This document shows, piece by piece, positions 21,088 to 31,138 of a DNA stretch of 64,000 nucleotides. The notes below the pieces were generated by a model, which saw only the letters and a list, made by a program, of their open reading frames with translations, searched no databases and was not told where the DNA came from. Position numbers and translations under genes: made by a program. Source of the DNA: Onthophagus taurus (lineage: Eukaryota > Arthropoda > Insecta > Coleoptera > Scarabaeidae); contig NC_091976.1 in NCBI RefSeq assembly GCF_036711975.1, positions 3,596,001 through 3,660,000 on the forward strand. Direction: 5' to 3'. Position 1 is the stretch's first letter, and each line of letters starts with the position of its first letter.

Positions 21088-21393
21088 GAGATTCAACCGT
21101 AACCGATTAATTAACTTCCCCCCCAATCGTCTCAGCTATATTGTCACGCGGCTCCCTTGCAACCCCTTGTTATTTGTACATATATTTATCTCTTGTATAT
21201 AGATCGTTGCAACACCCGTAATCACTATTCCGGTTTAACAAGCGCCGCCGCTTCGAAAAAACCGTCGTCGATTCCGTAGTTTTAAGATGTATTATGATAT
21301 CTTAGGTTAATTCTAAGTTAATTTTAAGACGTATTGTAATATTATCTTGTATCAATTATTTTAATGAATAAATTTATATTTGAATTTGAATTT

Positions 21394-21460
21394 GACTCTC
21401 AGCCAGACGGCCCGAGTTCGATCCTGAGCGTTGGCAAGGAAAAAAAAAATTTTACCCGAC
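21394..21460 (+). mobile_element. tRNA-derived SINE, 3' half with B box
   Basis: After the duplicated GACTCTCAGCC the sequence continues AGACGGCCCGAGTTCGATCC, where GAGTTCGATCC is close to the pol III B-box consensus GGTTCGAnnCC. A GTTGGCAAGG-A(n) stretch and SINE-like body sequence follow. Together with 18091-18126 it gives one tRNA-like head of about 75 bases. Confidence 0.6.
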
Positions 21461-21461
21461 C

Positions 21462-21717
21462 GTTAGGGCACTAGAGCGTTACCCCCTATCGTAGGGGGAT
21501 GCTTGGGGTTGATGCGGGTTGCAGGGAGCCATTAGGGCACTAGAACACCATCCCCTATCGTAGGGGGTTGAAAAGACCCATTAGGGCACTAAGATGGGGT
21601 TGAAGGGAGCCATTAGGGCACTAACATGCGGGTGAAGGGAGCCATTAGGGCGCTAAGATGGGGTTGAAGGGGTTGAATGGAGTCATTAGGGCACTAACAT
21701 GGGGTTGAAGGGGTGAT
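21462..21717. repeat. Minisatellite, CCATTAGGGCACTAA...GGGGTTGAAGGG units
   Basis: At least seven variants of a 30-45 bp unit built from CATTAGGGCACTA and GGGGTTGAAGGGAG, some including CCCCTATCGTAGGGGG, a short palindrome. Units are imperfect and of unequal length. The repeat grows out of the SINE body. There are no spacers of constant length as in CRISPR. Confidence 0.85.
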
Positions 21718-21800
21718 ATGAAATAAACACTTACGTGATATTTAATCTTTCAATATTTATTTTGCACGCGGCACTAATTTACGATTGTGCGCACGACACG

Positions 21801-21943
21801 TTTCTTATCTTATCTCTAGAAAACCAGGCGGTAATTACAAGAAGCAATGATTGGCACCGACACCGCCGCCCCTGTCACTAGGCCCCCACCTATAGGACCC
21901 GGTCATGGGAAACCGTCTGGTTTTCTAGAGATAAGATAAGAAA
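21801..21943. repeat. 31-bp inverted repeat with GC-rich 81-base centre
   Basis: The arms 21801-21831 and 21913-21943 pair with one mismatch; the core is TCTTATCTCTAGAAAACCAG. The centre is unusually GC-rich for this window. If the DD41D insertion at 21990-23934 is ignored, the repeat lies about 110 bases upstream of the densovirus NS1 start at 24001. It is therefore a candidate for the viral terminal hairpin. It could equally be a small MITE. Confidence 0.6.
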
Positions 21944-21989
21944 AATATCTATTAAGTGCTCATTAAATAGAGGCGTAATTCTGTTTATA

Positions 21990-23934
21990 CAGGGTGCCCA
22001 TTATGTATGGAATATTGTATATATCTTGGCAAGTATCAACTTTATAAAAAAGCATTTTATACAAAAGTTGGTTAGTATTTTATTTGCCATAATAAGACAC
22101 CATTCAATTGTTTTTATTTCAGAAAACAAATGAGCAACGAATAACATTTAATTTTTTTTAAATGGCAATGTACCCTTTATTAGGCTTATTTGATAGAGAT
22201 TTCTTTTCTCTTTATGATGACGTAAAATTTTTGTACCCTTACATTAGAAAATTTTTGCATAAAATGTAAAAATTGTTTATTAAGAAAATTTAACCAATAA
22301 CATTAATCTAGATATCCGAGATCGTCAACTACCTCGAATTATTACCGTAAATTAAATCTACATACAAAATAAAACAAATAAACTAAAAATTAGTGTAAAT
22401 GAAAATTATTAAACTTTGAAGACAAAACGAAATTAGCACTAAAATGGTTTTCACGACAATAAATGTTCAAAATGTTCACCATTAACTGCAAGGCAGTGGC
22501 CCAATCTATCATAAAAGGCTTGAAAAGAATTTCTTAGCGATCTGGGAGAAATAGTTGCAGCTTCATCTTTTATTCGTTGCTCTAATTCTGTCAGATTTTG
22601 AGGTCGGTTTACATAAACTTTAGATTTTAAATATCCCCAGAAGAAGAAATCGCAAGGTGTAAGATCCGGAGATCGGGGTGGCCACTCTACAGACCCTCTT
22701 CTGCCTATCCAACGGGCCGGAAATACCGTATCTAAATATCGGCGTACATCTAAATGATAGTGGGGCGGTGCCCCATCTTGTTGAAACCAAAGATCATCAA
22801 GATTTTCTTGGCAAGCTGGGATAATTTGCTGTTGCAATAATTGTAAATAACGGTGACCAGTTAGAGTACCTCGAATAAAGAAGGGCCAATTATGTGATCT
22901 GCACAAATTCCCACCCATACGTTTAATTTCTGTGGTGTTTGAGCATGATTTTGAATCATCCAATGGGGATTTTTAGCGGCCCAATATCGAGAATTTTGCG
23001 TATTTACATTACCATTTAAACAAAACGTAGCCTCGTCAGAGAAAACCATATTATTGAGAAAATTTGGATTGCTGTTGATACGCTCCATCATAAATTCACA
23101 AAATTCAACACGTCGACCGTAGTCATCTTCGGATAATTCTTGCAATAAAGTCGGTTTGTACGGATGTAAATTTTCTGCATGTAATATTTTGTGTATTGAA
23201 CCTTTACTTAGAGCATGGTTTAAACATAACTGACGAGTTGAAATGTTTGGATTTTCTTCGATTTCTATGAGAATATCGATCTTTTTATCTTCATCTGTTG
23301 CAGATCTCTGCGGACCAGTCTTTGGCAGATCTTTAACGTTACCAGTTTCCCTAAAACGTTTCGAAGTTTTGCTAACTACTGATTGAGTGATTGGTTCTCG
23401 ATGTGGATAAAGCTCATTGAAAATTTCACATACTTCTAATTGTGTTCGTTTGCGATCCCCATAACCGACCATAATTAAAATTTCTATGCGTTCAGTTTCT
23501 GTTAAATGAACCATTTTTCTTTTTTGATCTACCAACTTATTTAAATAAACAAGATTCTGTCACATTCAATAGCTTACATTCAATAGTTAGGACAAATAAG
23601 ATTTCGGATATCTAGATTCATGTTATTGGCAAAATTAACTTAATAAACTATTTTTACATTTTTTTCAAAAATTTTATAGTATAAGGGTACTAAAATTTTA
23701 CGTCATCGTAAAGAAAAAAAAAATCTCTATCAAATGAGCCTAACGAAAGGGTACATTGCCATTTAAAAAAAATTAAATGTTATTCGTTGCTCATTTGTTT
23801 TCTGAAATAAAAACAATTGAATGGTGTCTTATTATGGCAAATCAAATATTAAACAACTTTTGTATAAAATGTTTTTTTGTAAAGTTGATACTTACCAAGA
23901 TATATACTATATTCCATACATAATGGGCACCCTG
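21990..23934 (-). mobile_element. DD41D mariner (rosa-like) with TIRs of about 333 bp
   Basis: TA at 21988-21989 and 23935-23936 flank CAGGGTGCCCATTATGTATG and its complement. TIRs at 21990-22322 and 23601-23934 are long and about 90% alike. The single transposase gene is on the minus strand and carries a frameshift. It is inserted between the inverted repeat and the NS1 gene of the densovirus relic. Confidence 0.93.
22451..23535 (-). pseudogene. DD41D mariner transposase with one frameshift
   Basis: The N-terminal helix-turn-helix part and first catalytic motif (FSDEATF) lie in the frame 22861-23535. The rest, with WFQQDGAPPHY and RSPDLTPCDFFFWGYLK, lies in the frame 22451-22963. From the Asp of QQDG to the Asp of PCDF there are 41 residues, the DD41D signature of the rosa group. 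The frames join around nt 22865 by a one-base shift. All three catalytic Asp are kept and the C-terminus is complete. Confidence 0.9.
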
Positions 23935-23936
23935 TA

Positions 23937-24000
23937 TAACTCTCGTGCCGTGTGCAATTCATTTAGTATATATTTGAGTTCCTGACGAAATTAATTTAGT
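23937..24000 (+). promoter_or_regulatory. Short leader of the densovirus NS genes
   Basis: TTAGTATATATTTGAGTTCC at about 23961-23980 is a TATA candidate about 25-30 bases before the NS1 ATG. The real promoter may extend to the left of the mariner insertion, in 21944-21989. Confidence 0.35.
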
Positions 24001-25751
24001 ATGAGTTCATCGTCTACAAGTAACTCTTCGTTTGTGCAGCTAAGTATAAAAAGTTTTTTCACCGAAAATGGCAACAGATGCTTTGCGAGAACCAGAGGCG
24101 ATCAGCGACTCCGAGGAAGAAGAAGATGTCCTTCCATCAGCTCAGAATCCAGTCGAAGACCTCAATCAATTAGAGACATTTTTCAACAAGAAGAAAACGG
24201 TGGAAGATGTGGTACTTCAAATCTTTCCGAAATATCCAACAGCATCGAAATTGATGATATTTCTAATGGCATGCTCGACGTTAGCCAATGCCAAGAAGTG
24301 GAATGCCGAGATGCAATGTCTGAAGAACTTGTGGCTTCCGATATCGACAAAATGGAAATCGATTCAGAAAAGGTCGGAAATAACTTCCTGGAAATGTATT
24401 GCCAAAGTGATTCGCGACGGGTGCAAATCCACGATATCGTGCGATCTGCTATCATTGACGAGTACGGAACAATTAGAAACTTTATTACTAGACTACGACA
24501 AACTGAATTCAGAGGTGAGGTCTTCATCTTATCAAAACACGGGGAACACTTCCACATCATACACGACTGCCCGTACTCGGGAAACAGATGCAGATGCGCC
24601 CGCATCGAAATATGCAAGGGATTCCGCAGGAGGACGAGTAGGACGATTATTTGCAAGTCAGAGCTTACCTTCGAGAGAAAACAGTATATCGGAATATATG
24701 TATGCACGGAAGAACGGGAGGTTGTATTCGCTGAAGTGTCAGGCCGACGCTTCGGACGAGTATATCATTCAACTCAAAGTATTCTCGACATCAGAAATCG
24801 CTCGTCTCGATCCCAACCTATGGTGGAAGAAGACGATGTACAGGATGCAAGTAGCATTGCCTTCTTGCAAACCGGAGATTGCGGAAGTAATGTGGGATAT
24901 GATAGCAGACCTCAAGAACAAATTGGAGAACACGGAAGGTGTACAAGCGAACGAGAGCCCGGACTCCTTCAATTCTTAAAAGCGAATCCGTTTTCTCCAA
25001 TTCAACTGGTTTTAGACAGTGAGTTGTGGTTTTCTAGTAAGTACAGATATATAATTGATAGACGAAAATTAGATCCAATGTTTGTAGCCTTTAATCATTT
25101 TTTTTGTAACAAAAATTTGTTTGAAATTTACGAATATGCTATGTCAGTAAATGTTAGGTACGGATATATTACTGAAAACTTAGATTCCATGTACTGCGAT
25201 GTTGAGGAGTCAATTGAAATAATAAAAAAATTATTAATGTATCAATTAGAGGACTTAGAATTAGTTAAACAGTTCATATTAGATTTATATAATGTTTTAG
25301 AGAAAAAAATTTCAAAGTTAAATTCATTATGTATAATATCACCGCCAAGTGCGGGGAAAAATTTTTTTATAGATTTAGTTTAGCGTTTTACTTTAACTAC
25401 GGACAAATTGCTAACTTTAATCGATTTCAACAATTTCATTTGCAAGATTGCGTGAAAAGGCGAATTCTATATTGGAATGAACCTAATTTCGAGCCAAGTT
25501 CAACGGAAACGTTGAAATTGATTTTAGGTGGTGATAATTGTCCAGCAAAAATAAAATATATGGGAGACAAAATAATTACTCGCACGCCTGTAATCATTAC
25601 TAGTAATGAAGACGTTTTCCCAAATACCGATGCTTTTATTTGTAGAATGAAAAGATACTATTGGAAACAAGCGCCATATTTACAAAATTATAAAAAAAAG
25701 CCATATCCATTATGTTTATATCATTTATTCAAATATTATAATATTATCTAA
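24001..25751 (+). pseudogene. NS1: Endogenous densovirus NS1 (HUH nuclease and SF3 helicase), one frameshift
   Basis: The frame from 24001 to 25383 contains the HUH-type nuclease signature GEHFHIIHDC followed by a Cys-rich stretch (about nt 24540-24600), as in ambidensoviruses. It ends just after the Walker A motif PPSAGKNFF. The next frame (25329-25751) continues with RRILYWNEPNF (Walker B), LGGDNCPAKIKYMGDK and PVIITSNED (sensor), and a C-terminal Trp/Tyr-rich end. NS1 nicks the viral origin and unwinds the genome. The break is a single frame change at about nt 25370-25383. TAATAAAG at the stop supplies a poly(A) signal shared in antiparallel with the VP gene. Confidence 0.9.
24068..24979 (+). 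CDS. NS2: Densovirus NS2-like protein in an overlapping frame
   Basis: A 303-codon open frame lying wholly inside NS1 in another frame, starting 67 bases after the NS1 ATG. NS1/NS2 overlap by different frames is the standard layout of ambidensoviruses. The protein starts with an acidic stretch (ISDSEEEEDVLP). It ends with a well-formed C-terminal part (RLYSLKCQADASDEYI, LDPNLWWKKTMYRMQ), the region usually best kept in NS2. Both frames remain open over 900 bases, which suggests a young integration. Confidence 0.75.
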   Translation: MATDALREPEAISDSEEEEDVLPSAQNPVEDLNQLETFFNKKKTVEDVVLQIFPKYPTASKLMIFLMACSTLANAKKWNAEMQCLKNLWLPISTKWKSIQKRSEITSWKCIAKVIRDGCKSTISCDLLSLTSTEQLETLLLDYDKLNSEVRSSSYQNTGNTSTSYTTARTRETDADAPASKYARDSAGGRVGRLFASQSLPSRENSISEYMYARKNGRLYSLKCQADASDEYIIQLKVFSTSEIARLDPNLWWKKTMYRMQVALPSCKPEIAEVMWDMIADLKNKLENTEGVQANESPDSFNS

Positions 25752-26008
25752 TAAAGTACATTTCTATTACGTAATTGTTTTACTTGTAATTTATCTGTTG
25801 GTGTTGTCTTTGTTACTGCTGTAGCGTTTGCTCTAATCCTTCATCCACCTATTGTTTCATCTTTAGCATACTGAGCGCCTGTTGGTTTACAAGTTATTGG
25901 GAAGTTGCTGTTTGTATATGTAATAGCCATGGGCCAAGGTGTATTCCAGTCGACTTCAACTTTACACGATGTAGTACAATGATAATATAATGATGAATTT
26001 TGAATTTC
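25748..26008 (-). pseudogene. VP: Densovirus VP C-terminal fragment, minus strand
   Basis: On the strand opposite to NS1, as expected for ambidensoviruses, a piece reads NSSLYYHCTTSCKVEVDW and on to KPTGAQYAKDETIGG. In another frame a tail ends in VKQLRNRNVLY. The VP stop (25748-25750) overlaps the NS1 stop, and minus-strand AATAAA lies just beyond. Homology ends abruptly at about 26008, so most of VP is missing. The VP assignment rests on position, strand and tail style. Confidence 0.6.
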
Positions 26009-26485
26009 AGTTGTTTCCTTCCCCGGATGATGACACCGGAAGTGGGATGACACTGGAAGTGACGTCATGGGGGATTCACTTCCGCTCCAGAACCGGCATA
26101 TATTATCTACTAGAGTCCCTAGTTATAAATAAAAATGTAAAGTCGTTGTTAGGTTTGCCTAGTTGCTATAAGTTATGATTTATACAAAATATTAATGAAA
26201 TACTGAAATATACAAAAGAAAATATAGGTACATACGGGTGGAGCAGGTATGAGTAGAAAAAATTTGAGGGGTTATAGGTCTCCTCTGTCTGAATAAAAAA
26301 TTCTTATAATGTCCCATTCTTTGCCCTTCTTAAGATATGATACGATAAAGTTAAGGGTTCACAAGTTTGAGTACTACTGGTTAATAAATTATACTAAGCA
26401 GGCTTTGCTTATGTATTGCTTTAATTTGACACATAAACGTCAATCCGAAAAACTATTCAATTATTCCGTATTTTATCTCTTAACA
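26009..26485. other. Flank of the densovirus relic, no gene seen
   Basis: Next to the VP break a 17-base phrase GATGACACCGGAAGTGG is repeated in tandem with one change (26028-26061). The rest is AT-rich. An open frame over 26309-26614 is an artefact; its end overlaps the start of the transposase remnant below. Confidence 0.5.
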
Positions 26486-27392
26486 ATGTTGTATACCAAC
26501 AATGAATACACTGATATGGTCAATGCGATTTCAGCGCTAATGCTGCCAGACTACAATATTGTGCGCAATTTCCTAACCGTCGGTTGTCAAATATACAAAC
26601 GTTTATTAATGTAGTTCAAAAACTTCGAGAAACTGGTTAATTACAACCCAAAATGGAAGAACGCGGTCCTCAAAAAGATTTCACTTATGAAGATGAAATT
26701 TTGGAACGTATTGAAAACAATCCTTCTGTAAGTACCCGGCAAATCAGCAAAACCTTAAATACGTCCCATATGTCTGTTTGGAGAATTTTACATCACAATT
26801 TGTTGTATCCATTCCATCTTACAAAAGTTCAAGAGTTATTATCGGCAGATTATCCTCCAAGGGTTGAGTTTTGTGAATGGTTAACAAAATGTCGTCGATA
26901 ATCAGCTCATCAATAAAATTATATGGACGGATGAGGCATGTTTCTGTCGCCAAGAAATTCAAAATTCCCACAATAATCATATCTGGAGTTATGAAAATTC
27001 ACATTCTATAAAACAACATCGCGGCGGTTTCAACATCAACTTTCTGTAAATGTTTGGGCAGCTATTATTGGTGACGTTTTGTTGGGTCCGTATTGTGTAG
27101 CAAACCGTTTAAATGGAGATGCATATTTACAACACCTACAAGATATTATACCAGATGTTATACCTTTGCAATACAGAAGGAATTTCATATTTATGCATGA
27201 TGGCGCCCCGCCACATTTTAGTAGAAATGTGCGTAATTGGTTAAATGCAGCAATCCCCGGTCGTTGGATAGGACGTCACGGTCCTATAAATTGGCCCGCG
27301 CGAAGCTCAGATTTAAATATGATGGACCTTTTCCTCTGGGGCTACGTACAATCTCTAGTGTACAGCGATAATATTGAAGATAAAACTGATTG
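26486..27392 (+). pseudogene. DD41D mariner transposase remnant
   Basis: It begins MLYTNNEYTDMVNAI. It changes frame into AQFPNRRLSNIQT, has a stop after LRETG, then runs MEERGPQKDFTYEDEILERI to about 26900. Two more frame changes lead to WTDEACF, FMHDGAPPHFS and WIGRHGPINWPARSSDLNMMD. The last two Asp are 41 residues apart. The C-terminus is cut off at 27392, where gypsy sequence begins. No TIRs were found. It is the most decayed of the DD41D copies. Confidence 0.8.
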
Positions 27393-27504
27393 AGGTGTCG
27401 AAGTGGGAGGCGCGTTAATACACGTGATGCCCAATGGCACTGAAAGACCAATTAGTTTCGCGTCAAGAGTGCTATCAACGGCAGAGAAAAATTACTCGGT
27501 AATA
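27393..27504 (+). pseudogene. Gypsy RNase H fragment, left part
   Basis: The frame reads GVEVGGALIHVMPNGTERPI and ASRVLSTAEKNYS, the start of the Ty3/gypsy RNase H domain. It is interrupted at TA 27505 by a DD41D element and resumes beyond it. Confidence 0.8.
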
Positions 27505-27506
27505 TA

Positions 27507-29696
27507 CAGGGTGATTCATAAGTAATGGGCCAAATTGTAAATGTACGTTCAGGAGGCCAAAATAATAATATTTTCATTAACAATAATGGGTCTTAGTCTG
27601 CTCCTTACTGATGTTAACTACTTACTTACAGGATGTTAAAGCGAAAAAAATAAAATAGATTTTTGTTAATAGATCAGCTACTTTTCTACATAATGACTCA
27701 TAGTTGACTTATAGTTTTTGTAAGGGTAAACAATAATGTGTGAGAGGATTTGAGTTAACTCGTAGATGTCGCCACATGCGCCATATGAATTATGAAACGT
27801 CAATGAGCTTTTACGTTTAATGAATAGTTTAAAACATTTTATTGTTAAGTAAACTGATTCATTCTTGTCCTAACATAAATCAAAATGCCGAGACATAATC
27901 ACTTTTCAAACGAAGAAATGAGAGACATGTTATGCGTTTACGCACAAGAACGTTTTTCTGGGCAAGCAGCATCCAGAAAATATCGTGAAATGTACCCTTA
28001 CAGAAGGCAGCCAAACCGGAAGATATTTCTAAATATTTATAATCGATTGGGTGAAACAAGTTCATTTCGTCCAAAATATCATACAGGACGTCCTAAGATT
28101 ATCACTCCGCAGCAAGAAGATGAAATTTTGGTAAGAATTGCGCAAAATTCTGAAATAAGCACTCGTCGATTGTCTGCAGCAACTGAAATAAGCCAACCAT
28201 CCGTGACTAGAATTTTACACAAGGAAAATTTATATCCCTATCATTTTATACCTGTGCAAAATTTACTTCCAACAGATTATCGAATCAGAGTTCAATTTTG
28301 TCAGTGGCTAAAAGGAAAATTGAATAATAATCCAACATTCCTAAATAACATTCTTTTCACGGATGAAGCAACCTTTACCAGACGCGGAGTTTTTAATTGG
28401 CGAAATAGTCATGCCTGGGAAACCGAAAACCCTCGTTTAAAAAAAGATAGACATTTCCAGCACGAGTTTAAAATAAATGTGTGGTGCGGTGTAATAGGCA
28501 ATACATTACTGGGCCCAGTTGAATTACCTCCTAATTTAAATGGAGAGTCATATTTAATTTTTTTTATTAATGACTTAGTCGACCTCTTGGGAGATCTTCC
28601 ATTACAACTAAGAAGAAATATGTGGTTCATGCAAGACGGTGCTCCTCCACATTTTTCACGTGCTGTGCGCGAACATCTGAATGAAACATTCCCTCACCGT
28701 TGGATTGGACGTGGTAGTGAATTTCAGTGGCCACCTCGCAGTCCCGATTTTAATCCACTTGATTTTTACGTGTGGGGTTACATGAAATCAACCATGGTCA
28801 ACCATGGTCAACCATGGTCTATGCTGAACCTACTATAAATACACGAGACGAGTTATGGAATAGAATTCAAGATGCAGCCAATTCAATACGAAATAATCCT
28901 GCTACATTTTTTAAAGTCAGACAATCCTTAACCAAACGGTTAAATGCGTGTATAAATGCTGGTGGTGGTCATGTTGAAAACCTTTTGCAGTAGCTCATAA
29001 TTAAGCTTAAATTTAATTTAACTTCGCACAACATTAACATGTAGGTTTTGATAACAGTTGTCGTAAGTGGTCTTAGTTCAAGTCTGTTCTAATGTTGTAT
29101 TTCGTTTTATTAACTGGCGTACAATAAATTGTTTTATTACGTAATTTTTTTATGGTTTCAGTTTAATATTGTTATCAATTATCAATTACGGTTAGGTAAA
29201 TGTCAACATTCCATGCCATGCTTGTGTCTTAACAGATTAATGCTACGTCGACCACCGTGAAATGTAGTGTAGTGAATTAGTAAAATTCAAATATCTCGAA
29301 AATCGTTAATATTTTCAAGATCAAAGAAGTATAGCTTTTTTCTACAGAAATGATGGGGCTATCCAAATTAAACAAGTATGTTGTAAAATAATGAGCGATA
29401 AAAAATTTGTAGCTGATTTCATCTAATTCATATGGCGCATGTGGCGACATCTACGAGTTAACTCAAATCCTCTCACACATTATTGTTTACCCTTACAAAA
29501 ACTATAAGTCAACTATGAGTCATTATGTAGAAAAGTAGCTGATCTATTAACAAAAATCTATTTTATTTTTTTCGCTTTAACATCCTGTATCTCAGTAAGG
29601 AGCAGACTAAGACCCATTATTGTTAATGAAAATATTATTATTTTGGCCTCCTGAACGTACATTTACAATTTGGCCCATTACTTATGAATCACCCTG
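27507..29696 (+). mobile_element. DD41D mariner with almost identical 270-286 bp TIRs
   Basis: TA at 27505-27506 and 29697-29698 flank CAGGGTGATTCATAAGTAAT and its complement. TIRs at 27507-27792 and 29424-29696 are identical by eye except for a 13-base length difference near the GCTCCTTACTGA phrase. Such similarity points to recent insertion. It splits a gypsy RNase H gene, which sets the order of events. Confidence 0.93.
27885..28993 (+). pseudogene. DD41D transposase, near-complete, broken by a 10-bp triplication
   Basis: A long frame from MPRHNHFSNEEM to WGYMKS has the HTH region, FTDEATF, WFMQDGAPPHFS and RSPDFNPLDFYVWGY, with 41 residues between the last two Asp. At 28791-28820 the 10-base unit ACCATGGTCA occurs three times (third copy with one change). 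Two extra units shift the frame and cause an early stop. The normal C-terminus (TINTRDELWNRI to ENLLQ, stop 28991-28993) is still present in the shifted frame. Apart from this slippage the gene looks intact. Confidence 0.9.
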
Positions 29697-29698
29697 TA

Positions 29699-29940
29699 TA
29701 TTTACTGTTCAGTGAACAAATTTTATCAATAAGTAATGGGTAATGAATTCGTGTTACAATCAGATCATAAGCGTTTACAGACACTGTTTGGAGAAACCAA
29801 AGGTATTTCACAAATGGAAGCTGATTCCTAAGTGATTTTAATTACAAATTAGTGTAATTATATTAAGGGAAAACCTAATGTTCTAGCAGATGGATTGTCA
29901 AGGTTACCAGTAAACCAAGAACAACCTGAAGAGATATGCG
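29699..29940 (+). pseudogene. Gypsy RNase H/connection fragment, right part
   Basis: It continues the fragment at 27393-27504: FVLQSDHKRLQTLFGETKG, then with a frame change GKPNVLADGLSRLPVNQE, the typical end of the RNase H domain. Nothing further of pol is visible. Confidence 0.75.
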
Positions 29941-30331
29941 ATTATATGCGTTTTCGAATTTTTACATTTTAATATCTCTTGAACCATTCAACCGATTGAA
30001 TATTTTTGGTCTTGTTTGAAAAAGCACTTATGCTCTTTTAAAAGATATTTTCAGTAAGACCGTTCGATTTAAAACAAATAAGCTAGAGTGCGTTATCTGC
30101 AGCGATAAGAAAAGGAATTCTAAACAAAAAAATAATAAAATCTGATTTAACAAGAATAACGTTTTTTTGTGTTGTGACACTCTTATCACTGATTGTGTTA
30201 TTTAAATTTGTTTCATGTGGTCTTCTATTAATTAACGATTGTAAATTATAACTGATTCTTTTTAAATGCTTTAATAACTTTAATTTTTATTATTTCTTCC
30301 ATCTTCATCAATGTTCACTAATTTAAATAAA
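29941..30331. other. AT-rich stretch without recognisable features
   Basis: No ORF or repeat that I can support between the gypsy fragment and the foldback. Confidence 0.5.
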
Positions 30332-30622
30332 ATTCTTTGCTTTTATTTACTTAAAATTGATGTTATCATGATTATAATAAATTGAATCATGTTCAGAGGC
30401 TCTAAAAACAATATGATAAAGGAAAATATTAACATTATAAATCATTTATATGGTATGTTGTAATAATAATGTTGTTAACATACTACATAAATGATTTATA
30501 ATGTTAATATTTTCCTTTATTATATTGTTTTTAGAGCGTCTGAAGATGATTGTAATAAATCGAAACATATAAGGCTGCTTTTTAAAAATAAACATCAATT
30601 TTAAGTAAATAAAAGCAAAGAA
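30332..30622. repeat. Foldback element with arms of about 130 bp
   Basis: ATTCTTTGCTTTTATTTACT at 30332 is the complement of the end at 30622. The arms run to about 30458 and from about 30477, leaving a short AT-rich loop. The arms differ by small indels. The right arm holds CTGAAGA...AATCGAAAC, a weak hammerhead-like core. It may be a MITE or an inverted pair of terminal repeats of a Penelope-like element. Confidence 0.8.
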
Positions 30623-31138
30623 TATTATTAAAAAAATCTTTAATAACAGCTTTATTCATTAATTATACCATTATTCTATTACTGTCATATGGTATCCTAC
30701 CTTGAATTACATTTCTTTTAAATGAATTACAAAACCGTAATAACAATAACATATCGTATTTTCTCGAATCTTATCCGCACTCGCATGTAATCCGCACCCC
30801 GATTTTAAAAATGCATAGTGGTAAAAAGATTTAGTTTGCGAATGTAATTCGCATCTTTCTTTGAGCAATTCGACAACACCAAAACGATGCGATGCTTGTT
30901 GTTAACCATAAATATATATTTTTTCCGTTGACTGACGTTGACGCACCTAAAAAAAACCCTGGTTACGACGAATTTTTATTAGACTAGACTTTAAATTTAC
31001 CAAGCCAGAAAAAATTGCAAAAAAAATATAATTTTAAAAATAAATAGTAATGCCTAGCACGAATTCAGTTCATATACTGCCCTCGTAGTAGCTCGAACGT
31101 GGTGTGTGCTTAATTATACATATAACAGCGTAATTATG
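30623..31138. other. Spacer with a dispersed-repeat phrase
   Basis: At about 30754 TATTTTCTCGAATCTTATCC, followed by CGCAC and GTAATCCGCACC phrases, resembles the repeat near 3070. It may be the end of the pogo-like element whose transposase remnant follows. Confidence 0.4.

Larger units (their letters stand above)
18127..21393 (+). mobile_element. Jockey-like LINE with target-site duplication, reverse transcriptase missing
   Basis: The element begins CAGTTCCACTCGAGCTCTTG and ends with AATAAATTTATATTTGAATT repeats. It is bounded by an 11-bp duplication GACTCTCAGCC (18116-18126 and 21394-21404). It has a 5' leader of about 300 bp, an ORF1 with three CCHC-type knuckles and an ORF2 overlapping it by 8 bases. 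ORF2 stops after the endonuclease and linker, and a 3' UTR follows at once, so the whole RT domain was deleted. The base composition is much richer in C than its surroundings. It could move only in trans. Confidence 0.9.

Noticed and set aside
18091-21440. A functional tRNA gene split by the LINE
   Set aside because: The stems do not pair well and SINE-like body plus repeat sequence follows; it is better read as a SINE head.
21462-21717. Regularly repeated units suggestive of a CRISPR array
   Set aside because: Units are imperfect, of unequal length and have no unique spacers of constant size; the context is eukaryotic. It is a minisatellite.
26309-26485. Start of a 101-codon frame as a densovirus NS3-like gene
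   Set aside because: No NS3 motif; the end of the frame is the start of a DD41D transposase remnant in a shifted frame.
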